A stretch of DNA of 64,000 bases from positions 1,612,001 to 1,676,000 of the forward strand of contig NZ_CP033898.1 in NCBI RefSeq assembly GCF_003814005.1. The letters are read 5' to 3'. The position numbers were made by a program, and so were the translations under genes. Positions 28,692 through 37,370 of this stretch are shown here, one piece after another (position 1 is the first letter of the stretch; each line of letters opens with the position of its first letter). This DNA comes from Corynebacterium pseudopelargi (GTDB lineage: Bacteria > Actinomycetota > Actinomycetes > Mycobacteriales > Mycobacteriaceae). A model generated the notes under the pieces. That model did no database searches. It saw only the letters and a list, made by a program, of their open reading frames with translations, and was not told the DNA's origin.

Positions 28692-29750
28692 TTAGCCCGC
28701 CCGGCGGGCGTGCAGATCATCAACCTCGACCGTTTCAACCTCAACGGTATCGAGATGGTCGAAGTCGGGGCTGTCATCATCAATCTCTAACACCACTGCA
28801 CCGGGGTGGCGCAGACGATCCGGCACACCGAGGGCGCCATCATTGGCATTCCTCACACCCATGCGCGCGCGGCGCAATTGGCGGATCCTGCGACGGCGCA
28901 GGGCTTCTTCTGCCAGCACCTGACGGCGCAGGGCCACCAGATAGGTTGCTAGCAGTGCAACGGCAAGCGCACACAGTGCCCAGACCCAACCGCCGGCAAA
29001 GATCGCGGCAATAAAGGTGATCAGTGCTGCGGCGCTAAAGCCTGCCACGCACTGCTGGCGTCGGCGCAGGCGCTGTTGGCGATAGGCTCGCGCAGCCTCA
29101 GGGTCCCAGCCACCGCGGCCGATTCGGCGTGCAGCGAATTCCAGATCGGTTTGATCCAGTTCTGCGTCTTCATCTTCTAGATCTTCAACGCGCTCTGCTT
29201 CGGCAACGGGCTCGGGATCTTCTGCATCGGGGTGCATCCAATCGGCCGGGCCTTCATAGGCATCGCCGTAGGAGTACTCGGGTGCTTCATCTTCAAAGTC
29301 GTACTCATCGGCTACCGGCTGAGCCTCGGGCTCTTGCTCAGCTTCTTCGCTCTGGTAGCCGGCAGGCAGCTCGTGTACTACTTCGCCTTCAACCACTGCA
29401 GGGATGGGCTCTGCTGCTTCGTCTGCGCCGCGCTTCTTTTTGAACTTATCTTTTGCATCGCGCAGCAGATCGCCCAGGGTTGCACCTGGGGCATCTTCGA
29501 GCACATCTTCGGTGTCTTCGGCGAGCACGACCTCATAATCGTCGTGCTCATCGTGGACGTGAATATCCTCTTTGCGCACGCGGGGGCGACGCTGCTGTGG
29601 GAGGTCTTCTTCCCCACCTTGGTGCACCACGCGGGTTTCCTCGAAAGCGCCGCCGGCTTTAGAAATGGGGCGATGGCCACGCAGCAACCACGGAGCGAGC
29701 ACGAAGAGCCACACCGAGGCGATGAGGATGATTGCGATGGTTCCAGACAC
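28692..29750 (-). CDS. glpR: GlpR/SepX-like divisome membrane protein
   Basis: The protein of 352 residues has one N-terminal transmembrane helix (about 3-22), a long acidic disordered cytoplasmic region (about 60-200) and one or two helices at about 235-280, followed by an Arg-rich segment and an acidic end. This layout and its place directly in the galU-glp-rimJ block match GlpR of C. glutamicum (SepX of Streptomyces), the membrane receptor that binds the gephyrin-like Glp and FtsZ and coordinates division with polar growth. The start is a GTG with AAAGG upstream. The assignment rests on synteny and topology rather than on a strong sequence motif. Confidence 0.75.
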   Translation of the reverse strand: MSGTIAIILIASVWLFVLAPWLLRGHRPISKAGGAFEETRVVHQGGEEDLPQQRRPRVRKEDIHVHDEHDDYEVVLAEDTEDVLEDAPGATLGDLLRDAKDKFKKKRGADEAAEPIPAVVEGEVVHELPAGYQSEEAEQEPEAQPVADEYDFEDEAPEYSYGDAYEGPADWMHPDAEDPEPVAEAERVEDLEDEDAELDQTDLEFAARRIGRGGWDPEAARAYRQQRLRRRQQCVAGFSAAALITFIAAIFAGGWVWALCALAVALLATYLVALRRQVLAEEALRRRRIRQLRRARMGVRNANDGALGVPDRLRHPGAVVLEIDDDSPDFDHLDTVEVETVEVDDLHARRAG

Positions 29751-29866
29751 GAGCCACTTGCCTTTCCGAATCTACGACCCACAGACTGCGGGCGAGTTTT
29801 CTCGAAGTTTTAATGTAACCCGCCATATCATGCGGCTCTGGGAGGCACGCCGCGAAGGAAGAAAAC

Positions 29867-30565
29867 CTAAAACACGCGGCCAGCGCGCTTGAGCCGCTCC
29901 ACGGCAGTCGAGGTATAGCGATCGCGGTTTAAGCCCACAAGGAAGTGATCCTGCCAGCGGCCATTGATATGCATATTGCCGCGCATGAGGCCTTCTTGTT
30001 CAAAGCCAACGGCTTCCAACACCGCACCCGAGGCGGGGTTATCTGGCATGTAGGTGGCCTGTACTCGGTGCACACCGATGCGTCGAAAAGCATGATCTAC
30101 CGCCAAGGCACACGCAGCAGTAGCAATGCCTTTGCCCCATAAAGGCGCATCGACCCAATAGCCCACCATGCAGTCTTGCCAGGGCATCCCCCGAAGTTCA
30201 TCCAAGGTGATCTGGCCTGCAAACTGCCCATCGACCACGATGGCAAAGGGCACGGCGCGGCCTTGAAACGCCGACTGATTCAGCGGATAAAAATACTGCT
30301 TCCAACCCTGCATGGAATGCGCTTGTTCCCAGGTGCCGTGGATGGTGGGCTCTACAGCTTCAAGCACTGCTTGGTTGCGCATTCTTTGCTCACGCCACTG
30401 TTGGGCGTGGCGAAATTCCAGGGGATGCAGGCACACGCGATGGAATCGGGACGAGGTTCCCACACGAAGCGTTGGGGTAAATTCCTTCCACCCAGGGTGG
30501 CGCGGGTGCCGTGGCCCTGTGCCAGGCTGCGCCGCGGGCTCAAGCCAGCTCAAAAGGCGCTGCAT
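29867..30565 (-). CDS. rimJ: RimJ-like GNAT N-acetyltransferase
   Basis: This acetyltransferase of 232 residues shows the RimJ/RimL pattern: substrate and fold segment QFAGQITLDELRGMPWQDCMVGYWV, then APLWGKGIATAACALAVDHAFRRIGVHRVQ with the acetyl-CoA pyrophosphate loop, and NPASGAVLEAVGFEQEGLMR. RimJ acetylates ribosomal protein S5 in E. coli; the target in actinobacteria is not proved. The ATG is 4 bases after the glp stop codon. Its conserved location between glp and glpR suggests a role linked to division, which is inference. Confidence 0.86.
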   Translation of the reverse strand: MQRLLSWLEPAAQPGTGPRHPRHPGWKEFTPTLRVGTSSRFHRVCLHPLEFRHAQQWREQRMRNQAVLEAVEPTIHGTWEQAHSMQGWKQYFYPLNQSAFQGRAVPFAIVVDGQFAGQITLDELRGMPWQDCMVGYWVDAPLWGKGIATAACALAVDHAFRRIGVHRVQATYMPDNPASGAVLEAVGFEQEGLMRGNMHINGRWQDHFLVGLNRDRYTSTAVERLKRAGRVF

Positions 30566-30569
30566 GCTG

Positions 30570-31826
30570 CTAGCGACCTTGGGATAGGAAGATGACTTCC
30601 ACGATATCGCCGGGGCGGATCTCTGTGACTTCCTCAGGAATCTGAATCATCGCATTGGCCTCAGACATACCGGCAAGCAAGTGCGCAGGCGCACCATTGG
30701 CTGCACCTAAGCCTTCTACCAGGTAATCTTGGGTTTCTGCATCGCGCATCAACCGGGCTCGCACAAAACCTCGGCGGCCGGCTTTAGATCCAACGTGATT
30801 CAGCGCCCTGGCCCTCACGGTGCGCCGCTTCGGATTTCGCTTGCCTAGGCTGAGCCTGATCATCGGGCGCACGAAGGTTTCAAAGATCACCAATGAGCTC
30901 ACCGGGTTGCTAGGCAGCAGGAACACCGGGGTGTCTTCTGCGATCATGCCAAAACCCTGCACAGAGCCGGGGTGCATGGCTACTCGGGTGGTATCAATCT
31001 CGCCGATTTGCTGGAGCACTTCGCGCACATGCTCCGACCCTGAGCCGCCAACTGCACCAGAAATCACGATGATCTCACTGCGCACGGCTTGAGCCTCAAT
31101 GATTTCGCGAATCCTGCGCGGCTCGCCGGCGGCAATGCCAACGCGGTGCACATCAGCCCCCGCATCACGCCCGGCGGCGGCAAGGGCATAAGAATTCACA
31201 TCAAAGACCTGGCCTAGGCCGGGGTCGCGGTCAATATCTACCAGCTCATGGCCAATAGAGATGATGGAAAGCCGCGGGCGCGGATACACCAGCACCTTCG
31301 AGCGGCCTACTGCTGCAAGCAGTCCAATGTGTGCCGGGCCAATGATCGCACCGCTGCTGATGGCTACATCACCTGGGGTGATATCGTCGCCGGCTTTGCG
31401 CACGAATTCCCCCGAACGCACCGGCCTGGTAGCGCTCACGCGCTTTTTGCCTCGATCAGACCATTCCAGTGGCAACACCGCATCAGCCAAGGCCGGAATT
31501 GGGGCGCCGGTGTGCACGCGCACCGCTTGTTTGGGTTGCAGGCGCAGCGGTTTTTGAGAACCCGCCGCTACCTCACCTACCACGGGCAAGGAGGCCTCCA
31601 TGGGGACTGGCCCCGATCCGCGGCCAAGGCCGCGTTCGCCACCAACATCCACGGCACGGATGGCGTAGCCATCGATCACTGCCTGATCAAAGCCCGGCAA
31701 GGGGCGAGTGGCCTGCACTTCCTCGGCGCACATCAGCCCGAGTGATTCCGCAATAGCAATGCGGACAGGCTCAGGAACCACCGCTGCTTCTTCCACGATG
31801 GCGAGTTGCTGCTCAACTGAGCGCAC
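30570..31826 (-). CDS. glp: Gephyrin-like MoeA-family protein Glp (divisome factor)
   Basis: The 418-residue protein has the MoeA/gephyrin layout: LPGFDQAVIDGYAIRA near the N-terminus, AVRVHTGAPIPALADAVLP near 100-120, VISGAVGGSGSEHVREVL near 250-265 and VFLLPSNPVSSLVIFETF near 300-320. The GTG at 31826 is preceded by GGAAGGAG. Position next to galU, rimJ and glpR matches the corynebacterial Glp that binds FtsZ and acts in division. The loop GGSGSEHV departs from the canonical MoeA GGVSxGxxD sequence, so molybdenum insertion activity is uncertain. A further MogA-type protein lies 3.4 kb away. Confidence 0.85.
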   Translation of the reverse strand: MRSVEQQLAIVEEAAVVPEPVRIAIAESLGLMCAEEVQATRPLPGFDQAVIDGYAIRAVDVGGERGLGRGSGPVPMEASLPVVGEVAAGSQKPLRLQPKQAVRVHTGAPIPALADAVLPLEWSDRGKKRVSATRPVRSGEFVRKAGDDITPGDVAISSGAIIGPAHIGLLAAVGRSKVLVYPRPRLSIISIGHELVDIDRDPGLGQVFDVNSYALAAAGRDAGADVHRVGIAAGEPRRIREIIEAQAVRSEIIVISGAVGGSGSEHVREVLQQIGEIDTTRVAMHPGSVQGFGMIAEDTPVFLLPSNPVSSLVIFETFVRPMIRLSLGKRNPKRRTVRARALNHVGSKAGRRGFVRARLMRDAETQDYLVEGLGAANGAPAHLLAGMSEANAMIQIPEEVTEIRPGDIVEVIFLSQGR

Positions 31827-31982
31827 TGAGTACTCCTTCCGGGGATCGGTGCACAGCACCTGCACATCTGCACCAGATCAAAGGCGCAGTCATGCTGCCT
31901 ATCCACCCTTATTCAACTGCCCTTTTTACTGTAATGCAGTCGCCCTTGCACACGGGGTGGGCATCACAGATGTTGTAGCAGC

Positions 31983-32903
31983 CTACACGCCGTGCTCGTC
32001 GAGGATCTCGCGTAGCACCTGGCGCAAATGCGGGCCATAGACGGGGTGTGCGAGGCCAAAGTCCACCACTGCCGGGATATAGCCGCCGGGATTGCCCAGA
32101 TCATGGCGCTTTCCTTCGTGCACCACGATGTGCACGGGGTGGCCTTCTTGGATCAGCAGATCGATGGCATCGGTTAATTGCAGTTCTCCGCCGGCACCTG
32201 GGGTGATGCGGCGCAAGGCATCAAAGATGGCGCGATCTAGTAGGTATCGTCCGGTGGCAACGAAGGTGGAAGGTGCTGCTTCTTTACTGGGCTTTTCCAC
32301 CATGCCGCGCACGCGCTTGACGGTGTGCGGGCCATCGTATTCCACTTCTTCGATTTCAAATACGCCGTAGTTGACTACTTCGTCTTCATCAACATCGAAG
32401 GCGCACAGCACGCTGCCGCCGAGCTCGTTGCGGACCTCAAGCATCTTTTCTACCGCGCCGGTGGGCAACACCAGGTCGTCGGGAAGCATGACGGCCACGA
32501 CGTCTTCTTCTTCGTCTAAGACCGACTCCGCCAGGCCCACGGCGTGGCCAAGCCCCAGGGGTTCAGGCTGTTCGACGGCCACGGCTTGGATCAGTTCTGC
32601 GGCTCGTCGAACCTTGGCAAGCTGTTCATCTTTGCCGCGTGATTCCAGCGTTTTTTCCAGATGCGGGAAACGCTTGAAGTGCTCAAGTACCTCTTGTTTA
32701 TTGGGTGCAGTAATGACTGCAAGGCGGCTGGCCCCTAATTGCGCGGCCTCTTCAGCGATCAGCTCGATTCCCGGCGTATCTACTACCGGGAGCAACTCTT
32801 TTGGCACGGTTTTCGTGGCGGGCAGGAATCGGGTTCCCATGCCTGCTGCTGGCACCACGACGGTTTTTACCGCGCACCTATTGTGTTCGCTGGGTGTGGT
32901 CAT
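31983..32903 (-). CDS. galU: UTP-glucose-1-phosphate uridylyltransferase
   Basis: GalU makes UDP-glucose, the donor for cell-wall polysaccharides and trehalose. The protein of 306 residues has the nucleotidyltransferase signature PAAGMGTRFLPATKTVPKELLP near 17-38, the VMLPDDL segment near 138 and GAGGELQLTDAIDLL near 255. A TACACT hexamer lies 7 bases before the ATG at 32903, with no Shine-Dalgarno sequence, so the transcript is probably leaderless. It is divergent from fthC and precedes glp by 156 bases. Confidence 0.95.
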   Translation of the reverse strand: MTTPSEHNRCAVKTVVVPAAGMGTRFLPATKTVPKELLPVVDTPGIELIAEEAAQLGASRLAVITAPNKQEVLEHFKRFPHLEKTLESRGKDEQLAKVRRAAELIQAVAVEQPEPLGLGHAVGLAESVLDEEEDVVAVMLPDDLVLPTGAVEKMLEVRNELGGSVLCAFDVDEDEVVNYGVFEIEEVEYDGPHTVKRVRGMVEKPSKEAAPSTFVATGRYLLDRAIFDALRRITPGAGGELQLTDAIDLLIQEGHPVHIVVHEGKRHDLGNPGGYIPAVVDFGLAHPVYGPHLRQVLREILDEHGV

Positions 32904-32910
32904 AGGGGGA

Positions 32911-32916
32911 AGTGTA
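32911..32916 (-). promoter_or_regulatory. Putative -10 hexamer of a leaderless galU transcript
   Basis: On the minus strand TACACT is followed by TCCCCCT and then the galU ATG. The spacing places a transcription start at the start codon. Confidence 0.5.
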
Positions 32917-33056
32917 CAACGCGATGGGGGTGATTTAGGGCTGCGCCACTGTAGCTAGTGCGCATTATTTTCACCACATCAACACACGATCTTCTGCCCC
33001 CTTCTCCCCCACCTTTACTCACGCTACCGGCTTGGCTTCACGCGCCATTAGCATGA

Positions 33057-33668
33057 ATGGTTATGCAGCCAGATAGCGCGAATCCAGCAGCCCAAAAATC
33101 CCAACAACGTGCCGATTTTTCCGCTCGCCGCAAGGCCATGTCGCCTGCCGATCGCGACACAGCCAATCGCGCCATCCTCGCCTATGTGGAGCAGCTTTTA
33201 CACTCCACCCAAGCCCAGCGCGTGGCAGCCTATGTCCCAGGTGCCTTAGAACCGGGTGGACCGGAACTTGTGGAGTTTCTACACCAGCGTTGCGCAGAGC
33301 TTTGGTTGCCGTGCTGTTTGCCCAAAGGGGTGCTGCAGTGGGGCCAGTATGCATCTCCTGCCACCCTGCGTCCTGGGCGCTACAACATCCCCGAGCCACC
33401 TGCCCCCTATTACCCCAGCTCGATCTTGGAGGAGCTGGATCTGATTTTTGTTCCAGCCCTTGCCGCCTCTGCCAAAGGCATCCGCCTTGGCAAGGGAGCC
33501 GGTTTCTATGATCGCGCCCTAGAAGGGATCACCACTGCCACGGCATTGTTGCTTTTCCAACACGAATACCCGCAGGATATTGCCACCGAGGCCCATGACG
33601 CCGGCTGCGATTGGACCATTACCCCGGATAAACTTTGGCCGAACGAATGCCGAATTTTCCTACCCTGA
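33057..33668 (+). CDS. fthC: 5-formyltetrahydrofolate cyclo-ligase
   Basis: This enzyme converts 5-formyltetrahydrofolate to 5,10-methenyltetrahydrofolate with ATP. The protein of 203 residues carries the conserved C-terminal motif RLGKGAGFYDR (about 146-156), PALAASAKGIRLG before it, and the N-terminal basic helix RADFSARRKAMSPADR. Length fits the family. Start is ATG 33057. A second in-frame ATG 2 codons downstream is possible. It is divergent from galU. Confidence 0.92.
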   Translation: MVMQPDSANPAAQKSQQRADFSARRKAMSPADRDTANRAILAYVEQLLHSTQAQRVAAYVPGALEPGGPELVEFLHQRCAELWLPCCLPKGVLQWGQYASPATLRPGRYNIPEPPAPYYPSSILEELDLIFVPALAASAKGIRLGKGAGFYDRALEGITTATALLLFQHEYPQDIATEAHDAGCDWTITPDKLWPNECRIFLP

Positions 33669-33704
33669 GGGAACCGCAGCGCGAGTTTTTCGTCTAAGTA
33701 TGGT

Positions 33705-34364
33705 GTGAATAGTTTTCTTACTCGCCTCAAACACCCCGGTTTTGCCCGCACGCTGCTGATTCGTCGCATATTGGCCATCTGTTTATTGCTCGCAGCGATC
33801 AGCATTGCGTTGAGTTCACGCGCTTCCGATCAGGCAACGGCCCTGCGATATACCCGCGACGTTGCCGCAGGCGAGGTGCTCCAAGAAGGCGATATTGAGC
33901 AGATCGGCGTTGCCCAGCACTTGGCTCAAGGCCTCCAAGCATCGGATGTGGTGGGCAGGATCGCCCTGCTTGATCGCCGCGCGGGAAGTCTTGCGGCGGC
34001 AGGTGATGTGCTTGATCCGGAGCTCACCAGCGCCGCTGTGGGCGAAATCTCTCCACACCATGACGGCCAGCAGGCTCACATTGTGCCTTTAACGCTTGTC
34101 GACGCCACCGCGGCCACCATGTTGGTGCCCGGGGATACCGTCACGGTGCTCAGCGCCGGTACTGATGATGCCCCGGCGCAGATCATTGCAGAAGGTGCGC
34201 AGGTTATTTTCGCAGGCCAAAAGGATAAAGGCGGCAATGTGGGCTCGCAACGTGAGCTTCAAGGGGTGTTATTGCGTTTAGATGCCCAGTCTGCTCAGGC
34301 GGTGGCCGCGGCTTCGCTTTCGCAGCCTTTGGCCGTGGTGATTACTGGTGCGCGCTCGCAATAG
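33705..34364 (+). CDS. SAF-domain membrane-anchored protein (CpaB/RcpC-like)
   Basis: The protein of 219 residues has one N-terminal helix (RTLLIRRILAICLLLAAISIAL, residues 15-37) followed by an SAF domain. The segment RYTRDVAAGEVLQEGDIEQI near 49-68 is the typical SAF start, and LVDATAATMLVPGDTVTVLS follows. CpaB and RcpC are inner-membrane proteins of Flp pilus assembly with this layout. No other pilus genes are in the window, so a pilus role is doubtful; in corynebacteria such lone proteins have unknown roles. The GTG at 33705 is weakly supported by upstream sequence. Confidence 0.7.
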   Translation: MNSFLTRLKHPGFARTLLIRRILAICLLLAAISIALSSRASDQATALRYTRDVAAGEVLQEGDIEQIGVAQHLAQGLQASDVVGRIALLDRRAGSLAAAGDVLDPELTSAAVGEISPHHDGQQAHIVPLTLVDATAATMLVPGDTVTVLSAGTDDAPAQIIAEGAQVIFAGQKDKGGNVGSQRELQGVLLRLDAQSAQAVAAASLSQPLAVVITGARSQ

Positions 34365-34502
34365 TGCCACTGCTGCCCGCACCGTAGCGCTGACAGATTC
34401 GCCCAATAGTTGCCATGCCAACTACTCTTAGCTGGATTGTGCCAAACCATAATGGATGGCGCCTGCACTAGCTTGAACCTTAAAAAAGAATTGGAGTACC
34501 CC

Positions 34503-34949
34503 ATGCTCAAGGGCTTTAGAGACTTTATTTTGCGCGGCAATGTTGTAGAACTGGCCGTGGCCGTGGTGATTGGTTCTGCCTTCACCGCGATCGTGACCTC
34601 GTTTTCCGATCACCTGATCAACCCCATGATCGCCTCACTCGGCGGCGCCGATGTTTCTGGCCTGGGCTTCTATATCCGCCAGGGCAATGAGGCCACCTTC
34701 ATGGACTTCGGTGCGGTGCTGACTGCCTTTATTAACTTCCTCATCGTGGCAGCAGTGGTGTACTTCGTGCTGATCGTGCCGATGAACAAACTCAGCCAAT
34801 TGCAGCTGCTTCGCCGTGGCGTAGATGAACAAAGCGAAGATGACGCACCTGTTTCAATCGAAGCAGAACTGCTGACGGAAATCCGCGATCTGCTGCGCAA
34901 AGAGCAAGGCCTTGCCCCGCGCAATAGCGATGCCCCTGAGTCTCACTAG
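34503..34949 (+). CDS. mscL: Large-conductance mechanosensitive channel
   Basis: MscL opens on strong membrane tension and releases solutes during hypo-osmotic shock. The protein of 148 residues begins MLKGFRDFILRGNVVELAVAV, the N-terminal amphipathic helix and TM1, and has the second helix FINFLIVAAVVYFVLIVPMNKL. Its C-terminal tail is longer and more acidic than that of E. coli. A TTGGAG ribosome-binding site lies upstream of the ATG at 34503. It is the natural counterpart of BetP, which handles hyperosmotic stress. Confidence 0.96.
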   Translation: MLKGFRDFILRGNVVELAVAVVIGSAFTAIVTSFSDHLINPMIASLGGADVSGLGFYIRQGNEATFMDFGAVLTAFINFLIVAAVVYFVLIVPMNKLSQLQLLRRGVDEQSEDDAPVSIEAELLTEIRDLLRKEQGLAPRNSDAPESH

Positions 34950-34958
34950 CAGGGCACT

Positions 34959-34996
34959 ACACCCCCGCTCACAGCCTATGAGCGGGGGTGTTTTTT
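34959..34996 (+). terminator. Rho-independent terminator of mscL
   Basis: The stem ACACCCCCGCTCA/TGAGCGGGGGTGT is a 13-bp perfect inverted repeat with a seven-base loop, followed by TTTTT. It lies just after the mscL stop and before the convergent small ORF. Confidence 0.95.
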
Positions 34997-35186
34997 AGCT
35001 TTCGCCACCATAATGCGGTGGCATTTGTTCTTTCCAGAATTGCGATTCGCTCAACTCCGGTGCCTCGGCATCGAGTTCAACCACCCTTTGGGCATCGGCG
35101 CTGCTTGGGAACTGCACCTCATCGGCGTTGCGATCATAAGCCTCAGGGCAGGTGCGGGTGGTTCTTCTGCGTTGTTTTCTAGGCAC
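34995..35186 (-). CDS. Small hypothetical protein coupled to mog
   Basis: This protein of 63 residues starts at a GTG that overlaps the mog stop codon by one base (TAGTG), which points to translational coupling. The N-terminus is basic (MPRKQRRRTTRTCPEAYDR); the remainder is acidic and ends in WKEQMPPHYGGES. It has no membrane helix or signal peptide. I do not recognise it; its position between mog and mscL suggests a conserved corynebacterial small gene. Its function is unknown. Confidence 0.6.
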   Translation of the reverse strand: MPRKQRRRTTRTCPEAYDRNADEVQFPSSADAQRVVELDAEAPELSESQFWKEQMPPHYGGES

Positions 35187-35776
35187 TAGACATCCATGGA
35201 GGCGCGTCGCAATTGATCGATCAGGTGGTGCACCAGGGGCGGCAACGTGGCCATGCCATCACGAATAGCAGCACGCGATGCAGCAAGATTCACAATCACC
35301 GTGGATCCAGACACACCAGCGATGCCACGAGATGTGCAGGCATCCACTGCCCCGCAGGCCAGGCCAGAAGCGCGTAAGGCCTGGGCGATGCCGGGGACGT
35401 TCTTATCAAGCAGATCGCGAGTGACTTCCGGGGTGTGATCGCGAGGCCCAACGCCGGTGCCGCCGACGGTGAGCACCAAGTCCACACCACCGGCCACGCC
35501 CGTTTCAATGGCTTTGCGGATTTCCGAACGGCGCTTGGTTACCTCTACAACTCCATCGACCTTGAAGTCGGCCTCGCTGAGCAACTCCGCAGTCAAACGA
35601 TCGGTATCTACACCTGAGCGCATGGTGTGATCGGTGACTAACACGATTAATGCGCAGCGTGGGGCGTCGAAAAGCTCCTGCTCCTGGGCTTTGAAGAATT
35701 CCTCGGAGGGCTCTTCGATATCGAAGCGCGAATCTACATCGCGTTGGCTATTGGGGAAGATCTCAGAAGCATTCAC
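35186..35776 (-). CDS. mog: MogA/MoaB family molybdenum cofactor biosynthesis protein
   Basis: MogA-type enzymes adenylate molybdopterin before molybdate is inserted. The 196-residue protein contains the MogA/MoaB core: a LIVLVTDHTMRSGVDTDRL-like strand-loop near 40-60, the LTVGGTGVGPRDHTPE segment near 100-115 that binds the pterin phosphate, and SGSTVIVNLAAS near 155. The GTG at 35776 is chosen because GGAAGGG lies upstream; the open frame continues further to 35839. It precedes a small ORF and follows the HtrA gene. The GPRDxTPE signature is intact, unlike the altered loop of Glp. Confidence 0.85.
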   Translation of the reverse strand: MNASEIFPNSQRDVDSRFDIEEPSEEFFKAQEQELFDAPRCALIVLVTDHTMRSGVDTDRLTAELLSEADFKVDGVVEVTKRRSEIRKAIETGVAGGVDLVLTVGGTGVGPRDHTPEVTRDLLDKNVPGIAQALRASGLACGAVDACTSRGIAGVSGSTVIVNLAASRAAIRDGMATLPPLVHHLIDQLRRASMDV

Positions 35777-35870
35777 AAGGAATAGGCCCTTCCGCGTTGA
35801 GCCTAGGGGCCAGCACTTGAGGCGCAAACACCCTGGCATTAAGGGATGAAGACGTATGTTGCACTTAAAC

Positions 35871-37370
35871 CTACTCGTTCGTGAGCGTGACCTCTACCTC
35901 TCGCGGATTCGAACCATCTTGATCCACCAACTGCACCTTGACCGTCTGGCCAAAATCATTCGAACGCACCGCAGCCACCAAAGCATCGGCGCTATCAATG
36001 GAACGATCACCAACGCGAATAATCACATCACCGCGCTTGATACCTGCACGATCGCCAGGTCCATCAGGCTGCACCTCGGCCACCAAGGCACCACGGACAT
36101 TCGCATTAGCGGCAACCTCCACACCAATCATGGGCTGGGTAGCTTCACCATTATCAATGAGCTGCTGTGCCACGCGGCGGGCGAAATTAGAAGGAATAGC
36201 AAAGCCCAAACCAATAGAACCAGCGGTCGTTTCCTGAGTATTGCTCAACGAGGCAATCATGGAGTTCATACCAATCAAATTGCCCTGCATATCCACCAAA
36301 GGGCCACCAGAGTTACCGGGGTTAATGGCAGCATCGGTTTGGATTGCATCAATCAAAGAAGACTGCCCAGTGGTAGCACCAGAAGCACGAACCGGACGAT
36401 TCACGGCAGAAACGATGCCGGTAGTCACCGTGGCGGAAAGACCCAAAGGTGAACCAATGGCCACCACCTGCTGACCGACGGCCAACTGGGAAGAATCGCC
36501 AAAGCTAATGGTGGGCAAGCCCTCAGCGCCGCGCAGCTTAATCACTGCAACGTCAGTATTGGGATCGCCTGCCACAAAATCAGCCTCAAACTGGCGCCCA
36601 TCGTTTAACACCACCGCCATGCGAGCCGCGCCATTGGCGGCAGCAGAAACCACGTGATTATTGGTCAAGATGTAACCATCAGAGGAAATAATCGAACCCG
36701 AGCCCTCATCACCACCACTGCGGCCTACCACCTGGATAGACACCACCGAAGGCAACACCTTCGCAGCTACCGCTTCCACCGAACCCTCCGCGGGCGGCTC
36801 ACCGGTGGTATCGCTCACCGGCTGATTGAAGGCCTCGATAGCCGAAGAAGCAGTCTCGGGCTGCTGCGAGCGATAGGCATACACACCAGTGACCGAACCG
36901 GCCGCAATCGCACCAACCAGCGTCATGGCAATCGCCGTAGCTAAAGACACACGCTTGCGTTCACGCGGCTGCACCGCCACAGGCGTAGCGGCCCACTGCT
37001 GCCCGTTATCAGCGCCATGCTCGCCTTGACCATTGGCAGAAGGATACGTGCCGGCGTCCTTGTGACCCTGAGCATTTCCGGCAGCGTAGTGCTGCGTGGG
37101 GTGTTCTGCTTGGCGCCAGCCCGATGCCGCATCGCCGTGCTGGGAGGCCTGCGGCTGGGCCGGTTGGGTGTGCTGCGGCTGGGCCTGCTGGGCGTGCTGC
37201 GGCTGTGCCTGCTGGGCTGCGTGGGAGTGTTGGTTGTGCTGACCATAAGGGCTTTGCACTCGCTCTAGCTTGGAGGTTTCCTCCGTGGAACGCTGCGCAA
37301 AAGGATCGCTGGTGGGATGGTTCATTGGCTCGTTATTAGACCCGCGGGTGGGCTCATTGGGATCAGTCAT
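35871..37370 (-). CDS. HtrA/DegP-like trypsin-type serine protease with PDZ domain
   Basis: The 499-residue protein has a His/Gln/Pro-rich disordered N-terminus (residues 40-80), one transmembrane helix (about 141-163), a protease domain with His239 in TNNHV, Asp273 in NTDVAVIK and Ser354 in NPGNSGGP, and a C-terminal PDZ domain (about 405-495). It is a membrane-anchored HtrA that handles damaged or surplus envelope proteins. The N-terminus includes a short QAQPQH repeat. It is transcribed towards mog; a regulatory two-component pair is not adjacent here. Confidence 0.93.
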   Translation of the reverse strand: MTDPNEPTRGSNNEPMNHPTSDPFAQRSTEETSKLERVQSPYGQHNQHSHAAQQAQPQHAQQAQPQHTQPAQPQASQHGDAASGWRQAEHPTQHYAAGNAQGHKDAGTYPSANGQGEHGADNGQQWAATPVAVQPRERKRVSLATAIAMTLVGAIAAGSVTGVYAYRSQQPETASSAIEAFNQPVSDTTGEPPAEGSVEAVAAKVLPSVVSIQVVGRSGGDEGSGSIISSDGYILTNNHVVSAAANGAARMAVVLNDGRQFEADFVAGDPNTDVAVIKLRGAEGLPTISFGDSSQLAVGQQVVAIGSPLGLSATVTTGIVSAVNRPVRASGATTGQSSLIDAIQTDAAINPGNSGGPLVDMQGNLIGMNSMIASLSNTQETTAGSIGLGFAIPSNFARRVAQQLIDNGEATQPMIGVEVAANANVRGALVAEVQPDGPGDRAGIKRGDVIIRVGDRSIDSADALVAAVRSNDFGQTVKVQLVDQDGSNPREVEVTLTNE

